Positions 34,458 to 44,675 of a stretch of 64,000 nt of DNA are shown one piece after another. Below the pieces are notes generated by a model, which worked only from the letters and a program-made list of their open reading frames with translations, had not been told where the DNA came from and did not search any database. Position 1 is the stretch's first letter; each line of letters opens with the position of its first letter. The stretch covers positions 1,240,001 through 1,304,000 of the forward strand of contig NZ_JAFW01000001.1 in the NCBI RefSeq assembly GCF_000526335.1, in the 5' to 3' direction. This DNA comes from Arthrobacter sp. 31Y (lineage in GTDB: Bacteria; Actinomycetota; Actinomycetes; Actinomycetales; Micrococcaceae). The position numbers were made by a program, and so were the translations under genes.

Positions 34458-35882
34458 TTAGCCGATGATAGGCCGCTCTTCGGGTAGCTGGAACAACCTT
34501 GGACGGGATGCCAGGGCAATTGCTGAGGCAACGGTGACGGTACCGATGCGCCCCGCGAACATCAGGGCCATCAGAACCCACTCGGCGGTGGGAGGCAGGT
34601 TGTACGTAATGCCCGTACTCAGGCCTACGGTTCCGAACGCGGAGATGGTTTCGAAAAGCACCTTATCCAAGCTGTAGTCGGTGGACATGAGGAGCAAAAA
34701 CGTCCCAAGGATGACCACTCCCACACCCAGCAGGGCGACAGTGAGGGCCTGGCGTTGGGTGGAAGAACTGATGGACCGGTGTGCGATGGTGACTTGCTCG
34801 CGGCCACGGACTTCGTTCCAAATCGCAAAACCCAAAACCAAGAAGGTGGTGATTTTGATGCCGCCGGCCGTTCCCGCGCTGCCGCCGCCAATGAACATCA
34901 GAATGTTGGTGACCATCAGGGTCTCAGGTGTGGCAGCACCGTAGTCGATGCTGTTGAATCCAGCCGTCCGGGGGAACACTCCACCAGCCAGAGAGCCCAG
35001 GATCTTCCCGCCAAGACTTAGCGGCCCCAGTGTCTCCTGGCGGTTCCATTCGAAGGCAGCGAATAGGGCAATGCCCACTACCAGCAGCAGCAAGGAACCA
35101 TAGACGGTCAAGCGGAGGTGAATGGTCCAGTTCTTGACGTTGAAAGGGTTCCTGATCAATTGAATGATCACCGGGAAACCGAGTCCCCCGGCAATGATGG
35201 CCGCGCAGATGGGAACGATGATCCAAGGATCCTCCGCGAAGCCAATGAGGTTGTCGCTGTAGAGCGCGAACCCTGCGTTGTTAAACGCGGACACAGCATG
35301 GAATACGCCGTGCCATAAAGCAGTACCAAGATCATCGTCATACGCAATCCAGAATCGTGCGGTCAGGATGAGCGCAGTGGCGGCCTCAAAAACGGCCATA
35401 ATCTTCACCACCCTAAACAGCACAGACTTAACGTCTCCGAAGTTCAGGGTGTGAGTTTCGGACTGTGCCACGAGTTGGCCGCGGAGGCCGATGTTCTTGC
35501 GTACGAACAAGGCGAGCAGGCTTGCCAGGGACATGATCCCGAAACCGCCTACCTGAATGAGCGACAGGATCACCACGTGCCCGAACGGGGTCCAGAAAGT
35601 GGCTGTGTCTACTGTGATCAGGCCAGTGACGCAGACAGAGGAGACGGCGGTAAAGAAGGCCGTGGTGACGATGTCATCCACGGTGCCTGTCCGCGATATG
35701 GGCAGCATCAAGATCAGAGCGCCCAAGACAATCACGGCCAGGAACGCCAACGGGACCGAGCGGACCGGGTGCAGCAGCGCTGTCTTCAGCCGCTCGCCTT
35801 CCCGCCCAAGTGACTGCAAAAGAGCGTTGCTGCGAATGATGGATCGTTCAGCTGTGGGCAGTCGTTCCGGGGCGCGCGTCAT
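34458..35882 (-). CDS. TrkH/KtrB-family potassium channel subunit
   Basis: A 474-residue integral membrane protein with the four-fold repeated pore architecture of TrkH/KtrB. The filter regions appear as SSVCVTGLITVDT, SAFNNAGFALYS, RTAGFNSIDYG and SAFGTVGLSTGIT. It would take up K+ or Na+/K+ together with a cytosolic TrkA/KtrA gating partner, not encoded in this window. ATG 35882 is preceded by GGGAG eight bases upstream; a TTG at 35897 is the alternative. It diverges from the kdp operon, sharing a control region with nested inverted repeats. Confidence 0.92.
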   Translation of the reverse strand: MTRAPERLPTAERSIIRSNALLQSLGREGERLKTALLHPVRSVPLAFLAVIVLGALILMLPISRTGTVDDIVTTAFFTAVSSVCVTGLITVDTATFWTPFGHVVILSLIQVGGFGIMSLASLLALFVRKNIGLRGQLVAQSETHTLNFGDVKSVLFRVVKIMAVFEAATALILTARFWIAYDDDLGTALWHGVFHAVSAFNNAGFALYSDNLIGFAEDPWIIVPICAAIIAGGLGFPVIIQLIRNPFNVKNWTIHLRLTVYGSLLLLVVGIALFAAFEWNRQETLGPLSLGGKILGSLAGGVFPRTAGFNSIDYGAATPETLMVTNILMFIGGGSAGTAGGIKITTFLVLGFAIWNEVRGREQVTIAHRSISSSTQRQALTVALLGVGVVILGTFLLLMSTDYSLDKVLFETISAFGTVGLSTGITYNLPPTAEWVLMALMFAGRIGTVTVASAIALASRPRLFQLPEERPIIG

Positions 35883-36000
35883 TGGGCATGCTCCCAAGGA
35901 TGTTTGAACACTGGATCCCTTTCCGGGCAGACCGTCAGCATCACAACCCGTGCCGAAATTAGCACTGAAACCGAACCAAGCGACCGGAAGAGTAAAGATC

Positions 36001-36068
36001 TTGACGAATCCTTAACGCGGGCCCGTTAAGAGCGCGTCAAGATTCGCAGCGTCCGCATTAAGGATTCG
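36001..36068. promoter_or_regulatory. Nested inverted repeats between the Trk/Ktr gene and kdp
   Basis: CGAATCCTTAA (36005-36015) has a perfect inverted copy TTAAGGATTCG (36058-36068). Inside lie CTTAACG/CGTTAAG (36011-36017 and 36024-36030) and TTGACG/CGTCAA (36001-36006 and 36035-36040). The arrangement sits 120 bases from the Trk/Ktr start and 80 bases before the first kdp-side ORF, and could bind KdpE or another potassium-responsive regulator. Confidence 0.5.
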
Positions 36069-36148
36069 TAAGGAACGCCTTTTCGCCACTTTTGCAGGAG
36101 TTGACTGACATCAGCCCTGCAAAGGGGCTCTGATGAAAGGACGTTCCA

Positions 36149-36262
36149 GTGGCCGACGTGGCTGTTGTGGTGATTCTTGTGGTGAGCATGGGAATCGTGA
36201 TGTGGGTGGCCCACCTTTTGGGCAAGATGGTTGACGGCGATGGCCCGGTGAGCGGGCAATGA
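36149..36262 (+). CDS. 37-residue membrane peptide upstream of kdpF
   Basis: GTG 36149 with AAAGGA seven bases upstream opens a 37-codon frame. It encodes one long hydrophobic helix (VADVAVVVILVVSMGIVMWV) and a short polar tail. Its TGA overlaps the kdpF ATG (ATGA), the same coupling used through the operon, which argues that it is translated. It is not KdpF, which follows intact. It could be a second small subunit or regulator of the Kdp pump; no family was recognised. Confidence 0.55.
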   Translation: MADVAVVVILVVSMGIVMWVAHLLGKMVDGDGPVSGQ

Positions 36263-36357
36263 ACGTGGATGCCATCATGTGGGTGAGCCTGTTCATCCTT
36301 GGTTTGGCCGTTGCCGGGTACCTGCTTGCAGTGTTGCTCAACCCGGAAAAGTGGTGA
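36259..36357 (+). CDS. kdpF: KdpF, small subunit of the K+-transporting ATPase
   Basis: A 32-residue single-helix peptide, start overlapping the previous stop, with the family ending GYLLAVLLNPEKW. KdpF stabilises the KdpABC complex in the membrane. It lies six bases before kdpA. Confidence 0.85.
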   Translation: MNVDAIMWVSLFILGLAVAGYLLAVLLNPEKW

Positions 36358-36363
36358 CGGCGG

Positions 36364-38031
36364 GTGGTCTTCAGTACTGCATCCTTCATCACCCAGATAG
36401 CCGTGTTGGTGCTCGTCCTGGCACTGCTGCACAAGCCTTTGGGTTTGTATATGGCGCGGGTCTTCTCAAGTACCAAACACGCCAAAGCTGAAAGGGCCCT
36501 CTACCGCCTGGCCGGAGTGGATTCCGGGACTGAACAGAGCTGGTCTGTGTATCTGCGCAGCGTTCTGCTCTTCTCGCTGATATCCATTCTGGTGATCTTC
36601 GCTCTTCAGCGCCTGCAGGCCGTGTTGCCCGGCAGCAATTCCCTGCCCGGTGTAGACCCGTGGGTTGCCATGAACACAGCCATCTCCTTCGTCACCAACA
36701 CCAACTGGCAAACATATGTACCCGAGGCCACTGTGGGCATCTTCGTCCAGATGTGCCTGCTGGCCGTGCAGAATTTCCTGTCCGCCGCCGTCGGAATCGT
36801 GGTGGTGGTTGCCCTGATCAGGGGCATTGTGCGGACCACAACCGATCGCTTGGGCAACTTCTGGGTGGACCTCGCCCGTGCGTCGTTCCGTATCCTGTTG
36901 CCCATCGCCACCGTGGCGGCAATCGCCTTGGTGATTGGCGGCGTCGTACAGAACTTCTGGTCCACAGAGGTAGCCAACACTGCCACCGGCGCCAGCCAGC
37001 TGATTCCCGGTGGTCCCGTCGCCTCCCAGGAGGCAATCAAGGTTCTGGGTACTAATGGTGGCGGATACTTCAACGCCAACTCTGCCCACCCCTTTGAAAA
37101 CCCGAGCGTCTTCACCAGTTTGTTCCAAGTGTTCCTCATCCTCCTGATCCCCTCAGCCCTCCCCTACATGTACGGGCGGATGGTGGGTGACCAACGCCAG
37201 GGCTACACCGTGGCTGCTGTCATGGGAGCGCTGTGGCTGACGTCCACTGCGTTGATGGCGTGGGCGGTGTCTTCCGGTCAGGGAACCGCAACGGCGGCAG
37301 CCGGAGGCTTGGGAGAAGGCTTCGAACAACGGCTGGGGCCGGCAGCGAGCTCCATCTTCGCCGCGTCCACCACCCTCACGTCCACCGGTGCCGTCAACGT
37401 TGCCCACGATTCCCTGCCTCCCTTGGCTGGCGGCATCGCGATGCTGAACATGATGCTCGGCGAGGTGGCTCCGGGCGGAACCGGATCCGGACTCTACGGA
37501 ATGCTGGTCCTGGCCATCATTGCGGTGTTCATAGCCGGGCTGATGGTGGGGCGTACCCCGGAATTTCTTGGGAAGAAGATTGGCCCACGCGAAATGAAAA
37601 TCGCGGCCCTCTACATCTTGGTCACCCCCACTTTGGTGTTGGTGCTCGCCGGGATCTCAGCACTCCTCCCCGAGGTGATGGCAAACGCTCCGGCGTCAGG
37701 GCCGCATCAATTCAGCGAACTGCTCTACGCGTTCACCTCCGGTGCCAACAACAACGGCTCAGCGTTTGGTGGCATCACCAGTTCCGGCCCCTACCTCTCC
37801 ACCATGTTGGGGTTGGCCATGCTGTTGGGCCGGTTCCTGCCCATCGCGTTGGTCTTGGCACTGGCCGGCTCGTTGGCGCGGCAAAGGAAGATCCCGGCCT
37901 CATCCGGAACGGTTCCAACCCATGGCCCGCTGTTCGGCTCCTTGCTGCTGGGCGTAACCGTGATCCTGACCGCTTTGAGCTACTTTCCGGCCCTGGCATT
38001 GGGCCCCCTCGCAGAAGGACTTATCAAATGA
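36364..38031 (+). CDS. kdpA: Potassium-transporting ATPase subunit KdpA
   Basis: A 555-residue channel-like subunit with about ten membrane segments. The four selectivity-filter regions are visible: [34 protein letters not shown] and [13 protein letters not shown]. It binds and conducts K+ in the high-affinity KdpFABC pump. The GTG start follows kdpF closely. The end overlaps kdpB (ATGA). Confidence 0.97.
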   Translation: MVFSTASFITQIAVLVLVLALLHKPLGLYMARVFSSTKHAKAERALYRLAGVDSGTEQSWSVYLRSVLLFSLISILVIFALQRLQAVLPGSNSLPGVDPWVAMNTAISFVTNTNWQTYVPEATVGIFVQMCLLAVQNFLSAAVGIVVVVALIRGIVRTTTDRLGNFWVDLARASFRILLPIATVAAIALVIGGVVQNFWSTEVANTATGASQLIPGGPVASQEAIKVLGTNGGGYFNANSAHPFENPSVFTSLFQVFLILLIPSALPYMYGRMVGDQRQGYTVAAVMGALWLTSTALMAWAVSSGQGTATAAAGGLGEGFEQRLGPAASSIFAASTTLTSTGAVNVAHDSLPPLAGGIAMLNMMLGEVAPGGTGSGLYGMLVLAIIAVFIAGLMVGRTPEFLGKKIGPREMKIAALYILVTPTLVLVLAGISALLPEVMANAPASGPHQFSELLYAFTSGANNNGSAFGGITSSGPYLSTMLGLAMLLGRFLPIALVLALAGSLARQRKIPASSGTVPTHGPLFGSLLLGVTVILTALSYFPALALGPLAEGLIK

Positions 38032-40163
38032 CCAGCTCCAGCACGGCTCCGGCCGCGGAGACCCCATCACCCGTCAACACCAGCGGCACTCCCGCCCCTG
38101 GTCAGCCCGGCCACCACCACGCCAAGGCGCCGGCGAAACTCAACGCGTCAACGCTTCTGGCAGCGCTTCCTCTGGCTTTCAGGAAACTGGATCCACGGCA
38201 AATGATCCACTCCCCCGTGATGTTTGTGGTCCTGGTGGGTGCAGCGGCCTGCACGGTGATCTGCTTCCTGAAACCTGACGTTTTTGGCATCGCGGTAACC
38301 GTATGGCTTTGGCTCACGGTCGTGTTCGGGACCCTCGCCGAGGCCATCGCCGAAGGGCGAGGGAAGGCGCAGGCGGACAGCCTTCGCGCGAGCCGTCAAG
38401 GCGTGATGGCCCGGCTCCGCTTGGAAGATGGGACCATCAAGGAAGTTGCCGGCACAGATCTGAAGCTGAATGACGTGGTCATCTGTGAGGCCGGGGATGT
38501 GATCCCTTCCGACGGAGAAATTATTGAGGGCCTGGCCAGCGTGGACGAGTCCACCATCACCGGCGAATCAGCGCCCGTCATCAGGGAATCCGGCGGTGAC
38601 CGATCCTCCGTCACCGGCGGCACCAAGGTCCTCTCTGACAGGATCGTAGTGCGCATTACTGCTGAGCCCGGAGCCACGTTCATCGACAGGATGATCAAGC
38701 TGGTTGAGGGCGCTGTCCGGCAAAAGACCCCCAACGAGATCGCCTTGCACGTCCTCCTCGTCTCGCTGAGCATCGTGTTCCTGGTAGTCACCATGGCCTT
38801 GGCACCCTTCGCCTCCCTGGCGGACGCCACCCCGTCTCCGATCGTTTTGGTTGCGCTGCTGGTCTGCCTGATTCCCACCACCATCGGGGCCCTGGTCCCG
38901 GCAATCGGCATAGCAGGCATGGATCGGCTGGTGCAGCACAACGTCCTGGCCACCTCCGGGCGAGCGGTGGAAACAGCCGGCGACATCACCACACTGTTGC
39001 TGGACAAGACCGGAACCATCACCTACGGCAACCGCCGGGCGGTCAACTTCTTCCCGGCCAACGACGTCGAGCTGAACGAACTCATCACCGCCGCCAGGCT
39101 GTCCAGCCTCGCGGACGAAACTCCTGAAGGCCGGTCGATTGTGGAGCTCGCCGACACCAAAGGCACAGACGGCCCCGACCTTGCCGGTCTTCGCAACAGC
39201 TACTCCGACATCACCATTGTGGAGTTCACGGCCAGCACACGCATGAGCGGACTGGATCTGAACGGGCGCCTCATCCGCAAGGGGGCCGCATCCGCCGTCG
39301 GGAATTTTGTCACCGACGCCGGAGGTCGCCTTCCAGCGGAAGTCCAGCGACGCGTTCAGGAGATTTCTGCCCAAGGCGGCACGCCACTGCTGGTTGCCGA
39401 GACCACGCACGACGGCGGCGCGCGGGTTTTGGGAACCGTGCACCTGGCAGATGTGGTCAAGCCAGGCATGAAGGCCCGATTCGCCGAGCTGCGCAAAATG
39501 GGCATCCGCACAGTGATGATCACTGGTGACAACCCGGTCACAGCCAAAGCGATCGCGGCCGAGGCCGGCGTCGACGACTTCGTTGCCGAAGCCACGCCCG
39601 AGGACAAACTGGACGTTATCCGGCGTGAGCAGGGTGAAGGGCGTTTGGTGGCCATGACAGGTGACGGCACCAACGATGCCCCAGCCTTGGCGGCGGCGGA
39701 TGTAGGGGTCGCCATGAATTCAGGTACACCGGCCGCGAAGGAAGCAGCCAACATGGTGGACCTCGACTCGGACCCCACCAAGCTGATCAACATTGTGGGC
39801 ATCGGCAAGCAGCTCTTGATCACCCGTGGTGCGCTCACCACGTTCTCCGTCGCCAACGATGTTGCCAAGTACTTCGCAATCGTCCCGGCCCTCTTCACCG
39901 CCGCGTTCCCGGGCCTTGGCCTCCTGAACATCATGGGGTTGGCCAGTCCGGCGTCGGCCATTCTGTCTGCGGTGATTTTCAACGCCCTCATCATCATCGC
40001 GTTGGTTCCCTTGGCGCTGCGCGGCGTGAAGTACCGCGCGGTGACCGCCAACCAGGCCCTGGGCCGAAACTTGCTGCTCTACGGTCTGGGCGGGCTGGTA
40101 GCCCCCTTCCTCGGCATCAAACTCATAGACCTGGTCATATCCCTCATCCCAGGCATCGGCTAG
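38028..40163 (+). CDS. kdpB: Potassium-transporting ATPase subunit KdpB (P-type ATPase)
   Basis: A 711-residue P-type ATPase. It contains the actuator motif TGESAP, the phosphorylation motif [11 protein letters not shown] with Asp326, [14 protein letters not shown], and the hinge [12 protein letters not shown]. It hydrolyses ATP to drive K+ through KdpA. An open frame in phase runs back to 37233, but that is antisense-free overlap with kdpA and not coding; ATG 38028 overlaps the kdpA stop. The N-terminus has a Pro/His-rich extension of about 40 residues before the conserved core. Confidence 0.97.
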   Translation: MTSSSTAPAAETPSPVNTSGTPAPGQPGHHHAKAPAKLNASTLLAALPLAFRKLDPRQMIHSPVMFVVLVGAAACTVICFLKPDVFGIAVTVWLWLTVVFGTLAEAIAEGRGKAQADSLRASRQGVMARLRLEDGTIKEVAGTDLKLNDVVICEAGDVIPSDGEIIEGLASVDESTITGESAPVIRESGGDRSSVTGGTKVLSDRIVVRITAEPGATFIDRMIKLVEGAVRQKTPNEIALHVLLVSLSIVFLVVTMALAPFASLADATPSPIVLVALLVCLIPTTIGALVPAIGIAGMDRLVQHNVLATSGRAVETAGDITTLLLDKTGTITYGNRRAVNFFPANDVELNELITAARLSSLADETPEGRSIVELADTKGTDGPDLAGLRNSYSDITIVEFTASTRMSGLDLNGRLIRKGAASAVGNFVTDAGGRLPAEVQRRVQEISAQGGTPLLVAETTHDGGARVLGTVHLADVVKPGMKARFAELRKMGIRTVMITGDNPVTAKAIAAEAGVDDFVAEATPEDKLDVIRREQGEGRLVAMTGDGTNDAPALAAADVGVAMNSGTPAAKEAANMVDLDSDPTKLINIVGIGKQLLITRGALTTFSVANDVAKYFAIVPALFTAAFPGLGLLNIMGLASPASAILSAVIFNALIIIALVPLALRGVKYRAVTANQALGRNLLLYGLGGLVAPFLGIKLIDLVISLIPGIG

Positions 40164-40172
40164 GAGACACGC

Positions 40173-40787
40173 ATGAACATGATTTCCGGATACCTCCGCC
40201 AAGCAGGCACGGCCATAAGGTTCCTTTTGCTCGCGACAATAGTGCTCGGGCTGCTCTACCCCCTTGCCGTCTTCGGTGCAGGACAGCTCGCCGCACCCTT
40301 CCAGGCCAACGGTTCCATAGTGAAGGACTCCTCCGGGCAAGCTGCGGCGTCCGCGCTCATCGTCCAAGCAGCCGCGGATGACGCAGGAACGCAGGACCCG
40401 CAGTGGTTTCATGCCCGACCCTCCGCGGTGAGTTGGGACCCGGCAACGTCCTCGGCCAGCAACCTGGGGCCCAACGACGCCAAACTCCTGGAGACCGTGA
40501 CCACCAACCGCGCAACTGTGGCGGCATCGGAGGGCGTCAGCCCTGAGGAGGTCCCGGCCGATGCGGTGACGTCCAGCGGCTCAGGACTGGACCCACACAT
40601 CTCCAAGGACTACGCCACCCTCCAAGTACCGCGGGTTGCCCGGGCCCATGGGCTGGAGCCACAGGCCGTCCAGGAGCTGGTGGACAAGCAAACCAGCAGT
40701 GGCCTTGAGGCTTTCCTCAGCCAGCCTTCAGTAAACGTCACGTTGCTGAATCTGGATGTCGCCAGCCTGGCTGCACACCGGAACTAG
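40173..40787 (+). CDS. kdpC: Potassium-transporting ATPase subunit KdpC
   Basis: A 204-residue protein with one N-terminal membrane helix and a periplasm-facing type domain. Family motifs include VFGAGQLAAPFQANGS, FHARPSA, SSGSGLDPHIS and VARAHGL. KdpC stabilises the complex and helps nucleotide binding. The start has AGGAG six bases upstream and lies nine bases after kdpB. Confidence 0.96.
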   Translation: MNMISGYLRQAGTAIRFLLLATIVLGLLYPLAVFGAGQLAAPFQANGSIVKDSSGQAAASALIVQAAADDAGTQDPQWFHARPSAVSWDPATSSASNLGPNDAKLLETVTTNRATVAASEGVSPEEVPADAVTSSGSGLDPHISKDYATLQVPRVARAHGLEPQAVQELVDKQTSSGLEAFLSQPSVNVTLLNLDVASLAAHRN

Positions 40788-40816
40788 CTACCTTTTCAGA
40801 GTGGAAGAATGAGCAC

Positions 40817-43435
40817 ATGGCGCGGGCAACACTGAGGATCTTTCTGGGGGCTGCACCCGGTGTCGGCAAAACCTACGCCATGCTCGAAGAAGCTCATAGA
40901 TTGTTGGGCCGGGGCGAGGACGTAGTGGTGGCATTTGCCATGCACCACGGTCGCTCCGACACCCTGGCTCTCACTCACGGACTTGAAACCCTGCCGCCGC
41001 GGGTCATCGAGTACCGAGGAAGCGCTTTTGAGGAAATGGACCTCGACGCGGTCCTGGCCCGGCGCCCCCACACAGCGATAGTGGATGAATATGCCCACAC
41101 GAACATTCCGGGCAGCCGCAACGAAAAACGCTGGCAGGATATTGAAGAACTGTTGAGGGCAGGCATCAATGTCCTGTCAACGGTGAACGTGCAGCACCTC
41201 GCATCATTGGGCGATGTGGTCAGCGCGATTACCGAAGTGAAACAGGCCGAAACAGTCCCCGACGAAGTTGTGCGCCTCGCCGACCAGATCCATCTGGTGG
41301 ACATCTCACCGGAGCTGCTGCGGCAGAGGCTCGGTGACGGCAAGATCTACGCAGCAGAGAAGATCGACGCCGCACTGTCCAACTACTTCCGCGTGGGCAA
41401 TCTGACGGCGCTGCGCGAACTGGCGTTGCTGTGGCTCGCAGACCGCGTGGATGAAGGACTCACGCGGTACCGGGCCGAGAACCAAATTGAGGAAAGCTGG
41501 CCCGCCCGGGAACGCATTGTCATTGGCCTCACCGGCGGAGCCGAAGGCGAAGTGCTCATCAGACGGGCGGCCAGGATCCTCAAGAGGGTAAACGGCGGGG
41601 ACCTTCTGGCCGTCCACGTCCGCGCTGCAGATGGTGTGGCCGCCGAGTCCCCCCATGATCTGGAAGCCCAACGAACCTTGATCAAGGACCTCGGCGGAAG
41701 TTACCACACAGTGTCCGGCGAGGACCCGGCCAAGGCGTTGCTCGACTTTGCCCGCAGTGTGAATGCCACCCAGATTGTGGTGGGAGTATCCCGCCACAAG
41801 CTCCTGTCCAGTTTCCTGAAGGGTGGAGTTGGAAGCCGCGTGGTCAGGGGCTCCGGCGATATTGATGTGCACATGGTTTCGCATCCGCTGGGAGGCCGCG
41901 GGATAGAACGCACCCGGAAGCGCGACCTTGGCCGAGTGCGGGTAGCGGTGGGATTTGCCATGGCCCTCGTGGTGCCGGTGCTGCTGCAACTGTTGCTGGC
42001 AGTAGCGCCGTCCCACAACATCGCAACGGCGGTGCTCATACAGCTCACCGGATCCGTTGCCGTCGCCCTGATCGGCGGGCTTTGGCCCGCGCTGCTAGGT
42101 GCACTCTGGAGCAGCTTCCTGGTGAACTACTTCTCCATTCCGCCGTTGGGCACCTTGACCATTAACGATCCCCAGAACCTCCTGGCCCTCCTGGTGTTTG
42201 CCGGTGTCTCCTCCGCTGTGGCCTTGGTGGTGGACCTCTCCGCCCGGCGATCGAAAGAAGCCGCACGGGCCCGGTCCGAGGCGGCCACACTCGGGGACCT
42301 CACCCGCGGAGCGTCCACCGCTGAAGACCCCGTGCAAGGTCTCTTGGAACAGGCCTTGGACGTGTTCCAGGTGCGGACCGCTGCTTTGTATCTTGCTGCG
42401 GAGAGGACCCAGCCCTCTTCATCCTCCTCCTCGGGCGGCGGCGGCAGCGCCTGGCAGCTGGTGGCATCGGCAGGCAACCCACAGGCTGACGCCGAAGATA
42501 CCGAGAACATCGAGCAGGTTGACGGCAACACCCGCCTTGTCCTCACCGGCAGGGTCCTTCCCGCCAGTGACCGCCGGCTCCTGGGCGCTTTCGGGGCACA
42601 CCTCTCGGCGCTGCTTGAGCGCCGGCAATTTGCAGCCACCCGCCGTGAAATGATGCGCCTGGCCGAGAGCAACACCATGCGGACATCCATCCTGCGAGCG
42701 GTGTCCCATGATCTGCGAACTCCGCTGGCCGGCATCAAACTCGCAGTGGGAGGCCTTCGCCAACCAGGTGTTCAGTACACCGAACAGGAAGAAGAGGAGC
42801 TGCTGGCCACCATTGATGAATGCTCGGATCGCTTGGACGGGCTGGTAGGCAATCTGCTGGACATGTCCCGCATCACCTCAGACTCCGTGAATGCCCTCAT
42901 CAAACCCATCCGCTGGTACGACGTGATTCCCGCTGCCCTGCACGGCATCACGCCCGGCAGGGTCAGGGTGGACCTGCCACCGAACATGCCCGCAGTGGAC
43001 GCCGACGCCGGCATGCTGGAACGAGTCATCGCCAACATTGCGGAAAACGCGGTGAAGTACGCCCCCGACTCCGACATTGTGATTGTGGGTGCCGCCGGCG
43101 GTCTCAGCACTACCACTCTGGCCGGCAGGCCAGCCAGCGAACTCCGCATCATCGATCACGGCCAAGGTGTACCCGCGGCCAATGTGCTCAAAATGTTTCA
43201 GCCCTTCCAAAGGCTCGACGACGTGCCTGCAGCCACGGGCGTAGGTTTAGGACTCGCTGTGGCACAGGGCTTTACTGAAGCCATGGGCGGGACACTCACC
43301 GCGGAAGAAACGCCTGGCGGCGGGCTGACTATGCTGGTCAGGCTGCCCCTTTCAACGGGTCCCGCCCTTGACGTGCCGCAACGCTTTACAGCCCCTGGAC
43401 TTACTGCCCTGCCTGCCCCGAAAGGCCTTGAGTGA
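40817..43435 (+). CDS. kdpD: Osmosensitive K+ channel sensor histidine kinase KdpD
   Basis: An 872-residue sensor kinase with the full KdpD layout: N-terminal KdpD domain with Walker A GAAPGVGKT (11-19) and VDEYAHTNIPGSRNEKRWQD, a USP-like domain (about 220-360), four membrane helices (about 375-480), a GAF-like domain, then HisKA with phosphoacceptor His631 in SHDLRTPLAG and an HATPase domain with NIAENAVKYAP and GVGLGLAVAQGF. It senses potassium limitation and phosphorylates KdpE. It follows kdpC by 29 bases and overlaps kdpE. Confidence 0.97.
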   Translation: MARATLRIFLGAAPGVGKTYAMLEEAHRLLGRGEDVVVAFAMHHGRSDTLALTHGLETLPPRVIEYRGSAFEEMDLDAVLARRPHTAIVDEYAHTNIPGSRNEKRWQDIEELLRAGINVLSTVNVQHLASLGDVVSAITEVKQAETVPDEVVRLADQIHLVDISPELLRQRLGDGKIYAAEKIDAALSNYFRVGNLTALRELALLWLADRVDEGLTRYRAENQIEESWPARERIVIGLTGGAEGEVLIRRAARILKRVNGGDLLAVHVRAADGVAAESPHDLEAQRTLIKDLGGSYHTVSGEDPAKALLDFARSVNATQIVVGVSRHKLLSSFLKGGVGSRVVRGSGDIDVHMVSHPLGGRGIERTRKRDLGRVRVAVGFAMALVVPVLLQLLLAVAPSHNIATAVLIQLTGSVAVALIGGLWPALLGALWSSFLVNYFSIPPLGTLTINDPQNLLALLVFAGVSSAVALVVDLSARRSKEAARARSEAATLGDLTRGASTAEDPVQGLLEQALDVFQVRTAALYLAAERTQPSSSSSSGGGGSAWQLVASAGNPQADAEDTENIEQVDGNTRLVLTGRVLPASDRRLLGAFGAHLSALLERRQFAATRREMMRLAESNTMRTSILRAVSHDLRTPLAGIKLAVGGLRQPGVQYTEQEEEELLATIDECSDRLDGLVGNLLDMSRITSDSVNALIKPIRWYDVIPAALHGITPGRVRVDLPPNMPAVDADAGMLERVIANIAENAVKYAPDSDIVIVGAAGGLSTTTLAGRPASELRIIDHGQGVPAANVLKMFQPFQRLDDVPAATGVGLGLAVAQGFTEAMGGTLTAEETPGGGLTMLVRLPLSTGPALDVPQRFTAPGLTALPAPKGLE

Positions 43436-44109
43436 ACACCATCCTGGTAGTGGACGATGACCCCCACATCGTCAGGGCACTCGCCATCACGTTGAAGGGC
43501 CAGGGGTATACGGTGGTCACTGCAACTGACGGGCAATCGGCACTTCACTCAGCGGCGCAACGGCCCATTTCCGTGATGATCCTGGACCTGGGGCTACCGG
43601 ATATGGACGGAAAAACTGTCATTTCTGCCCTGCGGGAGTGGAGCTCAGTACCCATTCTGGTCTTGTCGGCCAGACATGGATCCAGCGATAAAGTGGAGGC
43701 CTTGGACGCCGGAGCTGACGACTACATCACCAAACCCTTCGGACTTGATGAACTCCTGGCGCGACTCCGGGCGTTGCTGCGTCGCAGGAACGACTCCAGC
43801 GAGGAAGTCACCCTGGTGACAACCAGCTCCTTCACCGTGGACCTGGACAAGAGACAAATCACCAAGTCGGGCGTGGATGTTCGAATGACTCCGACGGAGT
43901 GGAACATTCTGGACATCCTGCTCAGGAATCCGGACAAACTCATTACCCAGCAGCAACTCCTCACGGAGGTGTGGGGACCCGCCTACGCAAAGGAAGCAAA
44001 CTATCTTCGCGTCTATATGGCACAGCTCCGGCGAAAGCTCGAGACAGAGCCGGGCAACCCCCGGCATCTGATCACCGAGCCGGGCATGGGCTACAGGTTC
44101 GTTCCGTAG
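43432..44109 (+). CDS. kdpE: Response regulator KdpE
   Basis: A 225-residue OmpR-type regulator. The receiver has VVDDDPHIVRAL, the phospho-Asp in MILDLGLPDMDG, and the Lys of DYITKPFGLDELLARL. The C-terminal winged helix ends with VYMAQLRRKLETEPGNPRHL and GMGYRFVP. GTG 43432 overlaps the kdpD stop. It should activate kdp transcription from sites such as the repeats at 36001-36068. Confidence 0.96.
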   Translation: MNTILVVDDDPHIVRALAITLKGQGYTVVTATDGQSALHSAAQRPISVMILDLGLPDMDGKTVISALREWSSVPILVLSARHGSSDKVEALDAGADDYITKPFGLDELLARLRALLRRRNDSSEEVTLVTTSSFTVDLDKRQITKSGVDVRMTPTEWNILDILLRNPDKLITQQQLLTEVWGPAYAKEANYLRVYMAQLRRKLETEPGNPRHLITEPGMGYRFVP

Positions 44110-44146
44110 CCGGTTTGTCCCGTAGTCGGCGGCAGCAGCGCCGTCG

Positions 44147-44605
44147 TTATTCCTTTTCCTTTTCGGCCGCCGCCTTCAAGTCAGCCGCAAATTGGGTGAA
44201 GCTGGCGTCAAAGGACGGAATCTTCGATGCAAAGAGCGGAAAGATGGGACCGCCGATCTTCTCGGCCATCTCAAAGATGGACCGACCATCGTTGGTCTCC
44301 GTGATGTTGTAAGTCCTGGTTCCAAGAGCATCACCCCAGGCGAGCTTTTTTGGGGCTTGGAACTCTTTGACCTTAAGTGAGAAGGTACGGCTAGGATCCA
44401 GCGTGGACACCAGTTTGATTTTCGATCCCGGCGCGATCTCACCCTCCACCGAAACCACCGTGGAGTTCCACGCGGGATAGCCTTTGGCATCCGTGAGAAG
44501 CCGCCAGATAGTGGACGGCGGCGAATCAATGGTGGTGGAAACCCGGGTTTCACGGCTGAAAGTCTTGCTAATTGTGGTGGCAGTACCGTCAGGTGTTTCA
44601 GACAT
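44147..44605 (-). CDS. SRPBCC-family protein
   Basis: A 152-residue single-domain protein of the START/Bet v1-like SRPBCC fold. Characteristic parts are TTIDSPPSTIWRLLTDAKGYPAWN near the N-terminus and the C-terminal helix SFDASFTQFAADLKAAAEKE. Members bind hydrophobic ligands in a cytosolic cavity; the ligand is unknown. ATG 44605 follows AAGGAG at six bases and is preferred over the frame start at 44626. It is convergent with kdpE. Confidence 0.85.
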   Translation of the reverse strand: MSETPDGTATTISKTFSRETRVSTTIDSPPSTIWRLLTDAKGYPAWNSTVVSVEGEIAPGSKIKLVSTLDPSRTFSLKVKEFQAPKKLAWGDALGTRTYNITETNDGRSIFEMAEKIGGPIFPLFASKIPSFDASFTQFAADLKAAAEKEKE

Positions 44606-44675
44606 TTCCGGCTCCTTAACCCGCAAGATGCGGTGTTGCTTTTGATGCTACAGCGGCGCTGCTAAATTGAAAGCC

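Noticed and set aside
37233..38027. A long in-phase extension ahead of KdpB that would give a 976-residue protein
   Set aside because: It lies entirely within kdpA in another frame and has the Arg/Gly/His-rich composition of a shadow; KdpB begins at ATG 38028 overlapping the kdpA stop.
38396..40412. Several long minus-strand frames opposite kdpB
   Set aside because: They mirror codon bias of kdpB and show no family motifs or ribosome sites.
42415..42440. TCC/GGC triplet-rich tract, considered as a microsatellite
   Set aside because: It encodes a Ser/Gly linker inside KdpD between the GAF-like strands and keeps the frame.
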